A model generated the notes under the pieces. The model made no database searches, was not told the origin of the DNA, and saw nothing but the letters and a program-made list of their open reading frames with translations. A DNA stretch of 50,407 bases from Sphingobium sp. (GTDB lineage: Bacteria; Pseudomonadota; Alphaproteobacteria; Sphingomonadales; Sphingomonadaceae), in assembly GCA_017984895.1 (NCBI GenBank), contig JAGNYO010000013.1, positions 1 through 50,407 on the forward strand, given 5' to 3'. The number at the start of each line of letters is the position of its first letter. Position 1 is the stretch's first letter. Positions 50,367 through 50,407 of the stretch are shown here, piece by piece. Both the position numbers and the translations under genes were made by a program.

Positions 50367-50407
50367 GCGTAGAGCCATTCACGATCACTTTGCGCCGGGA
50401 GCGCCGT
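50363..50407 (+). CDS. Start of a further island gene (cut by window edge)
   Basis: The frame begins GTG at 50363, overlapping the preceding TGA, and reads VSVEPFTITLRRERR up to the end of the window. Only 15 codons are visible, so nothing can be said of its function; the coupling suggests it is real. Confidence 0.5.
   Translation, partial: MSVEPFTITLRRERR

Larger units (their letters stand above)
46762..50407 (+). mobile_element. Integrated element at tRNA-Gly, right end outside window
   Basis: A tyrosine integrase gene faces away from a tRNA 3' end and is followed by small hypothetical genes, an acidic protein, a broken gene and an AlpA-like HTH gene, all on the plus strand. This is a common arrangement of a P4-type integrative element. 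The tRNA-proximal end would be the attL; I see no second copy of the tRNA 3' end (TTCGATTCCCGCTACCCGCT) up to 50407, so the element goes on beyond the window. Cargo function is unknown. Confidence 0.75.

Overview
The window is a GC-rich chromosomal segment of an alphaproteobacterium, most probably a member of the Sphingomonadales. Evidence for this is the gene order nuoL-nuoM-nuoN-birA-coaX-rnj-DUF1467, the linkage trpE-trpG-trpD-trpC-moaC-moeA-lexA near comEC, gltX and gltA, an UrcA-family protein, a DUF2336 protein, and lexA operators of the alphaproteobacterial type (GAAC-N7-GAAC). No species name can be given from sequence reading alone.

Layout. 1-7627: the end of the complex I operon, then biotin ligase, type III pantothenate kinase, RNase J and a small membrane protein, all on the plus strand. 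7624-7983: a cluster of palindromic repeats. 8020-14478: a signalling-like block with a membrane-anchored coiled-coil protein (minus strand), then on the plus strand a degenerate Hpt-like protein, a nucleotidyltransferase-like membrane protein, a DUF2336 protein and a histidine-kinase-like protein without the usual phospho-acceptor histidine. 14508-18124: cold-shock protein, two small unknown genes, citrate synthase and glutamyl-tRNA synthetase. 18198-22448: comEC, then an AT-rich Dabb-domain gene and about 0.7 kb without a convincing gene, then lexA with two SOS boxes. 22628-30156: one long minus-strand run, ppiD-like chaperone, trpE-G-D-C, moaC and moeA.

30313-35587: tpiA, secG and pyrG, with a siderophore-type TonB receptor, an iron-type operator and a giant hairpin lying between tpiA and secG. 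35815-42661: small heat-shock protein, an UrcA protein, a ubiquinone-type hydroxylase, TldD, a zinc-finger protein, an orphan ABC ATPase and NadB. 42800-46550: a ZnuD-like TonB receptor with an unusual repeated N-terminus and a LysR-like regulator. 46688-46761 is tRNA-Gly(UCC). From there to the right edge lies an integrated element: tyrosine integrase, small unknown proteins, an acidic protein, a gene with an in-frame stop, an AlpA-like HTH protein and the start of another gene. The right end of the element is outside the window.

The most interesting signals are: (1) palindromic repeats whose ends coincide with stop codons of neighbouring genes, with one compensatory base-pair change between copies; (2) five 78-bp tandem repeats that extend the TonB receptor upstream of its signal peptide; (3) a Hpt-like and a kinase-like protein, close together, both lacking the phospho-histidine; (4) a possible heat-responsive leader of hsp20; (5) four phased TTGCAA-type hexamers in front of the siderophore receptor; and (6) a readable C-terminus beyond the stop codon of an island gene. 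These are readings of sequence patterns; no database search or structure prediction was run.
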